Numbered from the stretch's first letter, positions 9,901 through 22,299 are shown. The stretch: DNA of 64,000 nucleotides from Xestospongia bergquistia (GCA_963965975.1 OZ014415.1:5709001-5773000), one strand, 5' to 3'. Notes: generated by a model not told the origin, from the letters alone. Numbers and translations: made by a program.

Positions 9901-12172
9901 TTGCTGCAACTTTAACATCAAGTATTTAGATCTGTGTGAATATTTTTTTCTAGCAAAAAAGACATGCAAAGGAATAATTAATATGTGGAGAAGGAGTGGT
10001 GGATTTTTTGAAAATCCCTTCCCTTGAAAGAGATATGTTTACTTGAGTTTGTCTCATTCATTTTAAAATACAAATAAAATACTGTATCTCCTTTTAAGGA
10101 CATACCTGAAAGAATATTCTGACAATCCCCGTGAAACGAGTTTATTAGAATCTCTTAAAAGTTTCATAACCAGGTCTTTTACAGTAATGGAGATATTTGA
10201 CACAGGAATGTCTTACATTACCAAGACCATATTTCAAGTTTTATTGTAGCTATAATTCTCAAATTTGTTTATCAAGTGTATAAAGAAATATAGCAAATTG
10301 GTGGATAATTCTAACTTTTCATAAACCATTAAATATGATGTTTGTTTGAGCTAATTCATACCAATAGTATATCTTATAACCTTAAAAGTGTGTCGTCAAA
10401 AAATAAAAGTCAATCAATCAGAAAATTGTCAAAAAATCATAGTCAAACTGCTAGTTCAATAATTAGTAAGATTGGAATTTTATTAAAAATAATTGTGAGA
10501 GCTTTGATACAAACTTTGTATTCAGAAGTTGAGACATATTTACATACCTCAACCTGCTTCTTTATGAAAATACTTTGTAGTATACATATATACCAGCAAG
10601 AAAATACTGTTATTGTGAGGCAATTCTAATATAAAACTATCACTATATCCTAAACTATCAAGAAAACCAGAAGACAAATAGCTATATAGCAAGTATCTGT
10701 GCAGTCTTTTGCAAGGGAGTATACCCACTTGCTGTGTTAGCAGTTTAGCTATAATGAATTACTAATAACTTAGCAATGAGATGCTGCACTTTAGTGCTTT
10801 CATTTTGCCTCAGTAATAAAGAACATTCCAAAGATAGAGAGATGTTGCAGTATACCAACCTTACTATATAGTTCAAGACATGTTGAGAACTATTTTTACC
10901 ATCTTTTGATAAAAAATGGCCAATAACTCCTAACTTTCACAAGTTAAATTCCTAATTCACATAAACACTAATTTAATTTGAAACAACACAAAAAACTTAG
11001 CAGTACCTTCCAATATCAAAGTGCGATGTACACTTTTAATAGAGTTTATGATCACTTCTACTTTGTGCCAACAAACTCAACTCATAGTTACATTGTACAG
11101 TACATGATATTTACATGTTAATGTGAATATTATCAAGATTATATCTTACCCAGACTGTGATGATTCACTTGTTTCTGATAGCATTTTAGGAGATGATGCA
11201 ATTGAAGGTGGTTGTACAGTTCGTCTGAGGTCACGGCTATAGTAATAGTTAAAGGCTAACTGGTGAGCAGGTCCATTTGGCAAATTTGGAGGGTCAGGGG
11301 ACCTAAAATATGCAAAAAATAAACTAATATACTGTGGAAATGTGAACTATACAAAGGATCAATTATTGAAATCCTCCCAAAAAGATAAAGTCACATATAA
11401 TTATCTAATAATAAAAAAGTTCATAATCATGACAATCAAGACCAATCCTCTACTAACTGAGTTACAAGAATCTTGCCAGCAAGAGACTAGGTATTGATCA
11501 AACCTTGTAGCTCATTTATATCTCTGTGGACAATGAATTACCTAACATTACATAATTCTGTTAACATTATCACAATAAACTATAGCAAACTCTCTCTTAT
11601 ATTGGACACAATGGGACTTTGGAACTGTAAGGTACTAACCTCACCATATAGGTCAGGTAGTACACAAAAGTAATAGTGTGAACCATATATATTGATTCTA
11701 TTTTACCAGGCAAAAAAAATAAAAGAAGCATTCAAAGATTTATATGTATCTCAGTTGAATGTGTATATGTATCTTAATTGAATATAAATATATCAAGAGT
11801 TTAGACAAAAACAACACTTATTGATTCACTAAGGTAATACAAGCTTAATGAATATCTGATTACCATAAATATAAAAATACTATGAATATTATCAAATTTT
11901 TCCACCTGGCATGTAACTCTAGGTATTAAACTAGACAGATACTGTGACATACCGTGTTGAACATACATCTGTAGTTCTTAACCAAGGAGAAGCAGCAACT
12001 GACCTCTGTGAACAAAACAAAACATTTAAAAAAAACTATAATTAAGAGAGACAAACAAACTGAGGCAGGTATCTAAGTCTATGCTATCATATTTAGTCCT
12101 TACACCGACGAGAAAGTTCCTGAACCAACTTATAATCTTTCCTGGAGTTCCAGGAGGTCTCTTAGCTGCCAT
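6961..12172 (-). CDS. NDUFA7: NADH dehydrogenase 1 alpha subcomplex subunit 7, NDUFA7/B14.5a (four exons)
   Basis: Accessory subunit of mitochondrial respiratory complex I. Exons on the minus strand in transcript order: 12172-12104, 12005-11953, 11302-11150, 7036-6961; total 351 nt, 116 residues (animal orthologues are about 113). The short N-terminus contains IISWFRNFLVG; the family core is in exon 3, with PPNLPNGPAHQL followed by NYYYSRDLRR and QPPSIASSPK; the last exon carries TPGVGHQW, matching the conserved TP....(Q/R)W tail. All phases join exactly, including G92 split across the last intron. That intron is 4.1 kb, far longer than any other here, and contains two ependymin-related copies on the opposite strand. 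The start ATG at 12172 gives the expected length; the frame stays open upstream to 12274, into the kelch gene, and I reject that extension. The last exon's great distance is explained by tandem duplication of the neighbouring gene. Confidence 0.88.
7109..7118 (+). promoter_or_regulatory. Remnant of the shared ependymin-related upstream motif
   Basis: AGCCACACCC, 74 bp before the ATG of the broken copy, followed by GAAATAA as in the intact copy 2. It shows the promoter was duplicated with the gene. Confidence 0.45.
7192..7640 (+). pseudogene. Broken ependymin-related copy
   Basis: Without the inserted element, the 44 bases from ATG 7192 align without gaps to exon 1 of the intact copies. Codon 2 is TGA where both intact copies have CGA, a typical CpG deamination. 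An inverted-repeat element (7236-7430) splits exon 1, which resumes at 7431 and reaches its old donor GTAAGT at 7456. Exons 2-4 and the start of exon 5 are deleted. A 49-bp remnant of exon 5 ends at 7529 and its donor GT is now AT. Exon 6 follows an intact AG at 7576 and runs from 7577, with the NITG motif and FPSGIF still readable, then a lost stop. At least four independent lesions, so it is dead. It lies antisense in the last intron of NDUFA7. Confidence 0.87.
7236..7430. mobile_element. MITE-like inverted-repeat element with 6-bp target duplication
   Basis: About 195 bp with terminal TATGGCA...TGCCATA. A perfect 21-bp inverted repeat lies just inside (7248-7268 and 7398-7418), and a looser match continues inward to about 45 bp per arm. 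It is flanked by TGTCTA at 7230-7235 and 7431-7436; the pre-insertion site, with one TGTCTA, matches exon 1 of the intact ependymin-related copies. It has no coding capacity, so it is a non-autonomous DNA transposon or foldback element; the superfamily cannot be named from this window. Confidence 0.8.
7952..8018 (-). pseudogene. Decayed duplicate of the NDUFA7 last exon
   Basis: Aligns with the working last exon at 6961-7036: the shared run around TTATTTGTTGCTGAG is followed by a diverged but colinear remainder. The acceptor is gone (CTGC on plus at the working exon reads ATGT here), the conserved tryptophan is lost, indels shift the frame, and the original stop is absent. It marks the second unit of a tandem duplication that contained an ependymin-related gene plus this exon. 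Confidence 0.7.
8241..8253 (+). promoter_or_regulatory. Conserved upstream motif of ependymin-related gene 2
   Basis: AGCCACACCCATC, identical to 4666-4678, 84 bp before the start codon. The region between also shares TTGCAGTGA and GATATCAAAACA with copy 1. Confidence 0.45.
8337..9225 (+). CDS. Ependymin-related secreted protein, copy 2 (six exons)
   Basis: Exons 8337-8409, 8462-8499, 8574-8714, 8768-8933, 8980-9106, 9153-9225; total 618 nt, 205 residues. It has the same exon lengths and phases as copy 1 apart from a 1-codon loss in exon 4 and in exon 6. It has a signal peptide (LLFLLTVVAVVYS), the same PPPPRRCY start and all four family cysteines (RCYE, GGHCER, NICIPV, PSDCPR). Exons 1-3 and introns 1-2 are almost identical to copy 1, whereas exons 4-6 differ much more, which suggests recent gene conversion of the 5' half. 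The third exon ends in a T-rich run encoding WFFFSE. The gene lies entirely within the last intron of NDUFA7, antisense to it. Confidence 0.75.
9358..9363 (+). terminator. Polyadenylation signal of ependymin-related copy 2
   Basis: AATAAA 133 bp after the stop codon; no equivalent canonical signal is visible as close after copy 1. Confidence 0.5.
9364..11149. other. Rest of NDUFA7 intron 3, no further gene seen
   Basis: AT-rich intronic sequence. The first ~230 bp align loosely with the 3' flank of the broken ependymin-related copy (7740-7940). No third copy of the NDUFA7 last exon is recognisable. An open frame at 10342-10629 is low-complexity and matches nothing I know. Confidence 0.5.
9850..9888. 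repeat. (TG)n microsatellite
   Basis: An interrupted TG run of about 39 bp in the last NDUFA7 intron. Confidence 0.9.
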
Positions 12173-12255
12173 ATTAAAATAGTTGCTAGGGGGCGTGTCG
12201 CAGGCGGGGAATAAGTTACCGCCCTTTTTTCGTGGGTGGCTACTAATTATTGAAG
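12173..12255. promoter_or_regulatory. Divergent promoter shared by NDUFA7 and the kelch gene
   Basis: Only 83 bp separate the two start codons, which point away from each other. The interval is GC-rich against its surroundings, with GGCGGGG at 12203-12209, its near complement ACCGCCC at about 12218-12224 and GGGGGCGTG near 12190. There is no TATA box. A bidirectional GC-box promoter is the simplest reading, and the 5' UTRs must be very short or overlapping. Confidence 0.6.
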
Positions 12256-15200
12256 ATGTCGGTAGCTCAACCATTGGAGACTACTCAAGAAGTCAGATTT
12301 AAATGTTGGGAAAAGTTAAACGTTGAAGGAGATGTCCCTACAGTGAGGTAAGACTGAAATATCATTATGATTTACAAGTAACTACATGTAGTTATAATGT
12401 CAATGTTGTGTTGTATAGGCAAGGACATGCTATTGCGGTTGTTGGAGACACAGCCTATCTCTTTGGTGGTTCTGGTGTATCAGATGATGGCTCAGGATTG
12501 TTCTATAATGATCTGTATTCCCTCCAATGTAAGATATATATAGCTCATTTTAATAGTAGTTACACTGATGATAAATAATACTATAAATTAGGTATGTTAT
12601 GTTATGTATCATATGGATTAGTAAACATTGAAAAGTATGTGTAAATAAAGTGTCTTTTAATAATAAATAATGTTTTATTTCTAGTAAACAATCCTCAAGA
12701 ATGTAAATGGGTGAAAATTAATCAAGCTGGTGACATACCTACAGGTCGAGAAGGACACTCTATGAAGTATGTTTAAAAACAGTAGTCAGTCATTATTAAA
12801 TAGAATCAGTTATAGGAAAACCTTGTGCTTTATTGGTTACCTTATAACTTCTGTCCTTAGTATAGAGATGTCCAAAATAGTATATACTTAGGACATGTAT
12901 AGAGGTTGAATAACACTTTATTAAAGTACACTATAATAACATAGAACTAGAACTATTTTTCTCAATGTAGTGTGAATCTTTAGGTTAAAAGAATCCTTTA
13001 TAAAAAATAGACCTGTAATAAATGTGACCTTTCTCATTATAATTTGTGGTTATATACTGAATTCCCATATATGGATGTGCTATACTAGACAAAATCTTGT
13101 AATGACTTAATATCTCATATTTATGATCATATATGTATATCTTTATATAGTGTAGTGGGCACTGAGCTGTATTTATTAGGTGGAGTAGATACTGACAGTG
13201 CTACTAAATGTATAGAAGGTCTTCATGTACTAAATACAGGTACAATGAGGATAGTTATGTGCTAATAAAATATAATAATAATACTTTTTGAATGTAAAAT
13301 ACTTTTAAATAATAAAGATTGAATATATAACACATATTGTGATAGTAAGATCCAGTTGAATTTAAGTGATGTCTTCCAAATGACTATTGTATACACTTGA
13401 AGTCACAACAGTCTCATTAAATGCATAAGAGGCAATGTTGAATGGAGAGACTTTGAGTCAATATATTCAAGTACTATACAAATGTTTACATTATCTTGTT
13501 GTATAACTATATTAACTAAATCATCAAAAACTTCTAAAGTTTATTTTTGGTAGAGTTTATTTTGATGTTACATATATTTTTAAAGTCATCTTTCATGATC
13601 TCATTTAACCAAAGGAGAGCATTTACAGTATCTAATATTATATTAATATACTATTAACCTTATTCTTATAGAGACCCATAGCTGGTCTGTGAGAGAGGTA
13701 TCTGGTCAACTTCCTCAAGCTCAGAGTTCATCGTCATATGTTGTGACAAGTGATAAAAGAATAGTGACATTTGGTGGAGTATTAAATGGCAAAGCTATCA
13801 ATGATACATTTATACTTAATACTGGTAAGTTGAGTAGTAATATAGTCGAGGTCAATTAATTAATTTGCATTATTTAAATAGTGTGGTTTGATCATATGAA
13901 AATTATAACAAACATTTGTGCCATCAATTCATCACAAGAAAAACAGACTCCATTTTTAAGCCTCTTCCTCTTCCATGACAATATGTAAATAAATTTTTTC
14001 TTGTAAATTATTTTAATTGAAATTAGCACATCATCTACTAGTAAAATGATAGATAGTTCAAATAATCAGTTTCATATTGGTTATTATCAGTGACATGATA
14101 CTGTATATGTAAAGACTTATCATTTAGTTCTTATCTATTGCTAAAATGTGAAGATGAAGTCATAATTGATAATTCCTTTATCTAAGTAGTTTATTAACTG
14201 CTCTGATTTGGATATAAAATCAAACAACTTGACTTATAGACAAGAGTAGTACTACTACTACTGATGGTAGTGCTATTCAGTAATACTACTACTACTGATG
14301 GTAGTGCTATTCAGTAATACTACTACTACTGATGATAGTGCTATATTATTTCTCTAGTTACATTGGAGTGGATACGTGCTGAAACTACTGGTACTAAACC
14401 ACACCCACGTTGTGATCACGGCACAGTTATAGTGGATAACAAATTATATGTGTTTGGAGGAAGTGGAGGAGAGTCATTATGGCTCAATGACCTAAGCTCC
14501 CTTAATCTAGGTAATAAATGTAAATGTTTACATGTATACATGTTTTACAATTACATGATTTACTATTACATCTTGGTCACTCATTATACTACAACTACAC
14601 TAGTATACTGTATTTCCTTGAATAGAGGTCTGGACTTCTATTTCTTTTCAATATTTTTGTCTGGGCTTCTGAATGGGGAGGCCTCTAAACAAAAAGAAGG
14701 CTTTATAATAGTTTTAATGTTCATGAAACAATTGTTAATAATCTGATCATGTTCACAACTAAACTCTTGCAGCAGCTTTACTTGGTTGAGTTTTGAAAGA
14801 CTTGTACTTAATTAATAAGCATTTTGAAGTATAAACAGCTGTAGCTACACAGTACATGTAATTGAAGGTGAAAGGAGTAGAGAGTAAGCCTCTATTTGCT
14901 ATTTGGCTCTGTTTACCAAGGCCTCTATTTTGGAGGAGGCTTCTATTTGAGGAAATATGGTACATTTATACATCTATAGTGACTAATATGCAGTAAAAAC
15001 ATTTAGACAACACTCACTAATGACAATGACAAATGATAGTGATGGCAATAATATTACGTAGTGAGATATATTGATGTGATAAGCGATATAGTAAATATCC
15101 AAAGATGTTTTATTAGCAGATTATTGTAATATAGTATTTGTTATATTCATTGTCTCATAATTATTATTATTGCCTCCCACTTCTCTTTCTCTCTCACACA

Positions 15201-18200
15201 TACAGAAACATTACAATGGGTTTTACTTAGTCCTGTAGCTCAGACCCCTTGTCCTCGAGATTATCCATCTCTACTTGCTATTGATACTAAAGTAAGAATG
15301 AACTACACACTAATATATAATCATACTGGTTTAATAATTATTTACTAATACTTCTTAACTGACCTTAAAATTGTATGACTAGAGGACAGGTTACTATAAA
15401 TGAGGAGTGGGTGGAGTTCTTGCTAAAGTAATATGTAAATAGAAAAATACAATAAGTTAAGGTATTAAAATTTGTGTTGTTAATATAACTAGTTATATAA
15501 TACTGTGTATCTTTATCAGTGATAATTCTTTTTACTTTAATAGATTATTCAAATTCTGTTAGTGTTTGGAGGATTTACTGGAGTAGATGGAGAGGAAAAG
15601 TGTCTCAATGATTGTCATTATTTACCATTACGTAAGTCCATTTAATGATTATATGTTAGTACTGGTTGTAATTATGTACATCTACTAATATACTTATTAA
15701 GCAGTACTTATGGTAAATCGTGCTCTCTCTTTGACGTGTTCTTGTTTAGAAATGGAACAAGATGTTCTTGATCCTTTTCTAAACAGCAAGAGAAATAACC
15801 AACCACACAGTACTTAATTGAATGTAATACTAACTACTATGTACTGGTTGTATTAGAAAGATGGTCTGTCTTCACTCTTTGTAGTTTTAAAGTCTGTTGC
15901 ATTAACACTCAGACTTTCTTATTAGGTTTTGCCACTAATTTATCCTGGTATCCTGCTCTTACTGAAGACTCACCACTACCAGAGGGACGATATGGACATA
16001 CTGCCTTCTGTTATCAAAATAAAGTATGTACATATAGTCATATACTTTATAGTATAGATTACAATGCTGTTTGTTACATGAACAAACTTTGTTGTTGCAT
16101 TTTCTCTACTCTCTTAAAAACATCAATGTTTGCATTTATTAAAACAATCAATTGACTTATTTTTACGTCAGTGTTAAAATTTGAGAATTACAACTCAAAT
16201 TTAATTGTTTCAGATCACATTTCCTAAGCCCTAATTTTATCACCTAATGTTCATTGACCATGATGCCTATTAGATGCATTTGTAGAGTTGTGTGTTTAAT
16301 GACTTCACAAATTTATAAAAATTAATTGCTGTCAACTCTTTTAATACAACATTGTAGATTATAAAATTTTTTATAAGATTTTAAAATTACTCTTATGACT
16401 TTAAAATATTCAATCTTAAACTTTGAAATGCAAGTTTGATAGCCTAGAGCATTGATTGATTGTGTAGTCATTTATAAGTCACACTTAACTATCTGTTCTA
16501 CTTATTAACATTAATGTATCTATTAATTATATTCTATTTAGTGAATGTATTGCTGACAGTGATTTGTTTAATATAGATATATATTCAAGGAGGTCAAGAT
16601 GCTACTCAAATGTTTAATGACTTGTGGATGATTGAGGCTATACTACCTGTAGTACAGTAAGTGGTGTGAAAATAATGATATGTCATATGTAGGCCATTTG
16701 CAACCTTGGAAATTAGGATGTAAGAACTACAGTAGAGATATTAATCCATTAGTGTTTAGAGTTTCAGGATTAAGGTCATTGTAATCACACCAATTATCAT
16801 GGTATAAGAATTGATTACTGGTATCAATTTACAAAGTACTCTTGTGTAAAAACATTGATATATCTTACATTTAATATGATTAAAGTACAATAACAAAATA
16901 ACAACAAGTTTGCCTATTATAGAAACATCTTTCAACTGATAGTTTTGTAATAAGTTTGTAGCTATTATATCCTTAAGAATTTACTTTACATTACATTTTC
17001 CATGAGATTATAGATAATTCTAAGACTGCTTTATTTCCTTGACAAGTACACATCTAGAAAAGGCTGCTCAAGACTAGTCCTAGTATTATTATAAATTATT
17101 GGAATTTTAAGACTGGATAACAAAAGCTATGGCACTTCTAAAAACATTTTTCATAGCCCTCTAATAGTCACTTACAATACAATATTAAAGAGTTTGTTAT
17201 AATTGTTGTTCCTCTTATAGTTTTTCACCCACTGTGCCACCAAGAAGAAAATATACCACACCCACTCCTATACCGACACCACGGAAAAATCTATCCCCTC
17301 CCACACCAAAGGTCACTTATAGATAACTGACTCTATTTTTATAATAGTTCATTTATAATAGGAAATAAATGAAAGAAGTTTTGAACACCTTCATATTGAG
17401 TATAGAAAACAAATTGAAGATATATTTGACACACTCACTCAGAAATATCAAGAATTAGATAAGTAAATTATTAAAACCTCTAAAGATATAACCACAATAT
17501 TAATAACTTAATTATGCATGTGATTAACTAATTATACCCGTAGCTAGATCATACAGAATCACTAGGAGTTTGTCTAAATCAAATAATCTTGTTGTTGTTG
17601 TTGTTATGATATTATCCTCATTTTTATAATACCTTACAAATACAAAGCCCCCAAGCTGTGATATCACATAGTGGTGTTTATGATAACATATGTCTGTTAT
17701 GATGACATTACATAGAAATGTATATTAAGTTGTATGAGTTCATTGTGGCATATGTACAGTGGATTATTGGTATCTCTCATAAAGATACTCTGAATAACAT
17801 GTTCTATGTTACTGTTATATATGCTAAGGACAATTTTAAAATGTCTATTATAAAAATATTTCATTGTTTATTGATACCAGCTTTTGTAATATAAGCTAAT
17901 TGTCTCTTTGTTATATAGGATGACTGCTACTCTGGCAGCTGAGAGAGAACAATTTGAGAATGAAAAAAAGGAACTATATGAAAATTATGATAGACAGCAA
18001 CAGGTAAGTATAGTACAATCTATAAATAAAATTAAGGATAGGTCATCTGTTTTATTTTTGTTATGTATGATTCCTTTTAGGAATTACAAGAACTTATTTA
18101 TAATTACGAACAAGAGAATGAGGGGTGGGTGGAGTTAATGAGAAGAGAAAATGACAAGGAAAGAAAAGCTATTGCTGAAGAGAAAGTAAATCTGTTACTA

Positions 18201-18754
18201 TATTAGATTTTGACTACACTGTAGATTTGATTGCCTTCATATCACACAGTCAGTCACAATTTTGTTTGAATAGTTTGGTCTAGAATCTGCAGTGCACCAG
18301 CATACTTCAATGAAAGATTGATACTAATTTAAATACTTCTAGACTCTAATCCTTAAAAGTGGACCTTAAATTTGTATAATGGCAATAGTTAAATTAACAG
18401 ATTGTGGAAATTATAATTTTGTTGCCACACCTACAATTATTGTATTCATTTCAAAAGTTTTCATAACTGCTAACTCACCAATAATATTTATGAAGTGTTT
18501 TTCTCTGCTCATCAACAATTGCCATTATAATTATTAACTTTGCACTAAAGTCAGTGACATTCATTCCAACTTAATTATTATAATAACTTGTATACTTTAA
18601 GCTGTTCTATCCTTTTATTTATTAAATATTTATGCTTCTTTTCCTTTAGGCAAAACTTGCTAAAGACAAAGAGGATTTAGAGAAAGAGAAAGGTATTTTC
18701 ACTGAAAAGAGTACTAAATTGGATGCCATTATGAAACAAGTTAAAGGACTTTAG
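12256..18754 (+). CDS. Kelch-repeat protein with C-terminal coiled coil (15 exons)
   Basis: Exons: 12256-12347, 12419-12528, 12685-12766, 13151-13239, 13672-13824, 14358-14510, 15206-15291, 15544-15631, 15926-16023, 16577-16656, 17221-17311, 17362-17462, 17919-18003, 18081-18185, 18650-18754. Total 1518 nt, 505 residues; all introns GT-AG and all phases close. Six kelch-type Gly-Gly doublets occur at about residues 47-48, 105-106, 159-160, 209-210, 264-265 and 322-323, each after a beta strand (YLFGG, YLLGG, VTFGG, YVFGG, LVFGG, YIQGG), with the usual downstream tryptophans and R.GH-type motifs. This predicts a six-bladed propeller, usually a protein-binding platform. A proline/threonine-rich linker (about 345-374) leads to a charged, heptad-like helix rich in E, K and Q (about 375-500). 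Propeller plus coiled coil recalls Rab9-effector-like and Tea1-like kelch proteins, but I cannot assign an orthologue. Its stop lies ~150 bp before the giant minisatellite. Confidence 0.88.
14247..14346. repeat. 34-bp tandem repeat in kelch intron 5
   Basis: Three copies of a 34-bp unit built from ACTACTACTACTGATGG and TAGTGCTATTCAG. The last copy has decayed and ends 11 bp before the first base of exon 6. Each unit can pair ACTAC with GTAGT, giving a small hairpin close to the splice acceptor and possibly over the branch-point region. Confidence 0.85.
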
Positions 18755-19398
18755 TATTATACATTTCTTAAATCATATTAATTATGTTTTATTCATTAAT
18801 TTGTCTTTATTTTTGTTGCATTAGTTTGAAATACAATAGCTTATATGCTGCAATCAATATATATAACAATATGATGAGGGGAATTTAATGATTTATAAAA
18901 AAATGAACAATCATGAACAAATGGTTAATAAATAACTTTAGAAATGGACGAATGATCAGTAAATGGATGAATTATATGAATCTAAATGGACGAATGAAAA
19001 GTAAATAGATGAATTATATGAATTTAAATGGACGAATGATCAGTAAATGGATGAATTATATAAACGTAAATGGACGAATGATCAGTAAATGGATGAATTA
19101 TATGAACATAAATAGACGAATGATCGGTAAATGGATGAATTATATGAACATAAATGGACGAATGATCAGCAAATGAATGAATTAAACAAATCCAAATGGA
19201 CGAATGATCAGCAAATGGATGAATTATATGAACATAAATGGATGAATGATCAGTAAATGAATAATTTATATGAATCTAAATGGACCAATGATCAGCAAAT
19301 GGATGAATTATATGAACATAAATGGACGAATGATCAGTAAATGAATAAATTATATGAATCTAAATGGATGAATGATCAGCAAATAGATGAATTATATG

Positions 19399-20720
19399 AA
19401 CAAAAATGGACGAATGATAACCAAATGGATGAATAATATGAATCTAAATGGACGAATGATCAGTAAATGGATGAATTATATGAATCTAAATAGATAAATG
19501 GTCAATAAATGGATGAATTATATTAATCCAAACGGACAAATGGTCAGAAAATGGATGAATTATATTAATCTAAATGGACGAATGGTCAGTAAATAAATGA
19601 ATTATATGAATCTAAATGAACGAATGGTCAATAAATGGATGAATTTTAAAACATAAATGGACGAATGATCAGTAAATGGATGAATATGAACATAAATGGA
19701 CGAATGATCAGCAAATGGATAAATAATATTAATCTAAATGGACGAATGATTAGTAAATGGATGAATTATATGAATCCAAATGGACGAATGATCAGTAAAT
19801 GAATGAATTATACAAATCCAAATGGACGAACGATCAACAAATGGATGAATTATATGAACATAAATGGATGAATGAGCAGTAAATGAATGAATTATATGAA
19901 TCTGAATGGATGAATGATCAGCAAATAGATGAATTATATGAACAAAAATGGACGAATGATCACCAAATGGATGAATAATATGAATCTAAATGGACGAATG
20001 ATCAGTAAATGGATGAATTATATGAATCTAAATAGAGAAATGGTCAATAAATGGATAAATTATATTAATCCAAATGGACGAATGGTCAGAAAATGGATGA
20101 ATTATATTAATCTAAATGGGCGAATGGTCAGTAAATGAATGAATTATATGAATCTAAATGGACGAATGGTCTGTAAATGGATGAATTATTAAAACATAAA
20201 TGGACGAATGATCAGTAAATGGATGAATATGAACATAAATGGACGAATGATCAGAAAATGGATGAATTATATGAATCCAAATGGACGAATGATCAGTAAA
20301 TGAATGAATTATACAAATCCAAATGGACGAATGATCAGCAAATGGATGAATTATATGAACATAAATGGATGAATGATCAGTAAATGAATTATATGAATCT
20401 AAATGGACCAATGATCAGCAAATGGATGAATTATATGAACATAAATGGACGAATGATCAGTAAATGAATAAATTATATGAATCAAAATGGATGAATGATC
20501 TGCAAATAGATGAATTATATGAACAAAAATGGACGAATGATCACCAAATGGATGAATAATATGAATCTAAATGGACGAATGATAAGTAAATGGATGAATT
20601 ATATGAATCTAAATAGAGAAATGGTCAATAAATGGATGAATTATATTAATCAAAATGGACGAATGGTCAGAAAATGGATGAATTATATTAATCTAAATGG
20701 ACGAATGGTCAGTAAATGAA
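19399..20720. repeat. Three higher-order repeat copies, ~0.54-0.58 kb apart
   Basis: The same ordered set of monomer variants, beginning with the rare AACAAAAATGGACGAATGAT monomer, starts at about 19399, 19941 and 20522. It continues through the same TAGAGAAATGGTCAATAAAT-like and CAGAAAATGG variants. Spacings of ~542 and ~581 bp correspond to about 13-14 monomers. Confidence 0.8.
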
Positions 20721-22299
20721 TGAATTATATGAATCTAAATGGACAAATGGTCTGTAAATGGATGAATTTTAAAACATAAATGGACGAATGATCAGTAAAT
20801 GGATGAATATGAACATAAATGGACGAATGATCAGCAAATGGATGAATAATATTAATCTAAATGGACAAATGATTAGTAAATGGATGAATTATATGAATCC
20901 AAATGGACGAATGATCAGTAAATGAATGAATTATATGAATCCAAATGGACGAATGATCAGCAAATGAATGAATTATATGAACATAAACGGACGAATACTC
21001 AATAAATTGTTAAATTATATTAATCTTAATAGACGAAAGGTCAGTAAATGGAAGAAATATATGAATCTAAATGGAGGAATTATCTGTAAATGGATGAATT
21101 ATATTAATCTAAATGGAGGAATTGTCAGTGAATGGATGAATTATATGAACATAAATGGATGAATGATCAGTGAATGGATGAATTATATTAATCTAAATGG
21201 ACGAATGGTCAGTACTTGAATGAATTATATGAACATAAATGGACTAATGATCAGTAAATGGATGAATTATATTAATCTAAATAAAAATATAGCCAGTAAA
21301 AAAATCAATTATATGAATCTAAATGAACGAATGGTCAGTAAATGGATGAATTATAATAATATAAATGGACGAATGGTCAGTAAATGGATAAATTATATTA
21401 ATCTAAACGGACGAATGGTCAGTACTTGGATGAATTATATTAATCTAACTGGACGTATGGTCAGTAAATGGATGAATTATATGAACATAAATGGACGAGT
21501 GATCAGTAAATGGATGAATTCTATAAACATAAATGGACGAATGGTCTGTAAATGGATGAATTATATGAACATAAATGGACGAATTGTCAGTAAATGGATG
21601 AATTATATGAACATAAATGGATGAATGATCAGTAAATGGATGAATTCAATAAACATAAACAGACGAATGATCAGTAAATGGATGAATTATATTAATCTAA
21701 ATGAACAATGTGGTCAGTAAATGGATGAATTATAAGAACATAAATGGACGAATAATCAGTAAATGGATCAATTCTATAAACATAAATGGACAAATGATCA
21801 GTGAAAGGATGAATTATATAAATCTAAATGGACGAATGGTCAATAAATGGATGAATTGTATTAATCTAAATGGACGAATGATCAGTAAATGGATGAATTA
21901 TATGAACATAAATGGACGAGTGATCAGTAAATGGATGAATTCTATAAACATAAATGGACGAATGGTCGGTAAATGGATGAATTATATGAACATAAATGGA
22001 CGAATTGTCAGTAAATGGATGAAATATATCAACATAAATGGACGAATAGCCAGTAAATGGATGAATTATATTAATCTAAATGGACGAATGTTCAGTAAAT
22101 GGTTGAATTCTGTAAACATAAATGAAGGAATGATTAGTAAATGGATGAATTATATGAATCTAAATGGACAAATGATCAGTGAATGGATGAATTATATGAA
22201 TCTAAATAGACGAACGATCAGTGAATTGATGAATTTTATCAATCTAAATGGACGAATTGTTAGTAAATGGATGGATTAAATTGATCTTAATGGACGAAT

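Noticed and set aside
10342..10629. 95-codon open frame in the NDUFA7 intron
   Set aside because: AT-rich, low-complexity translation, no family resemblance, nested in an intron with no supporting signals.
12173..12274. N-terminal extension of NDUFA7 from an upstream in-frame ATG
   Set aside because: It would overlap the kelch gene's first exon, and the product from the ATG at 12172 already matches the family's length and N-terminus.
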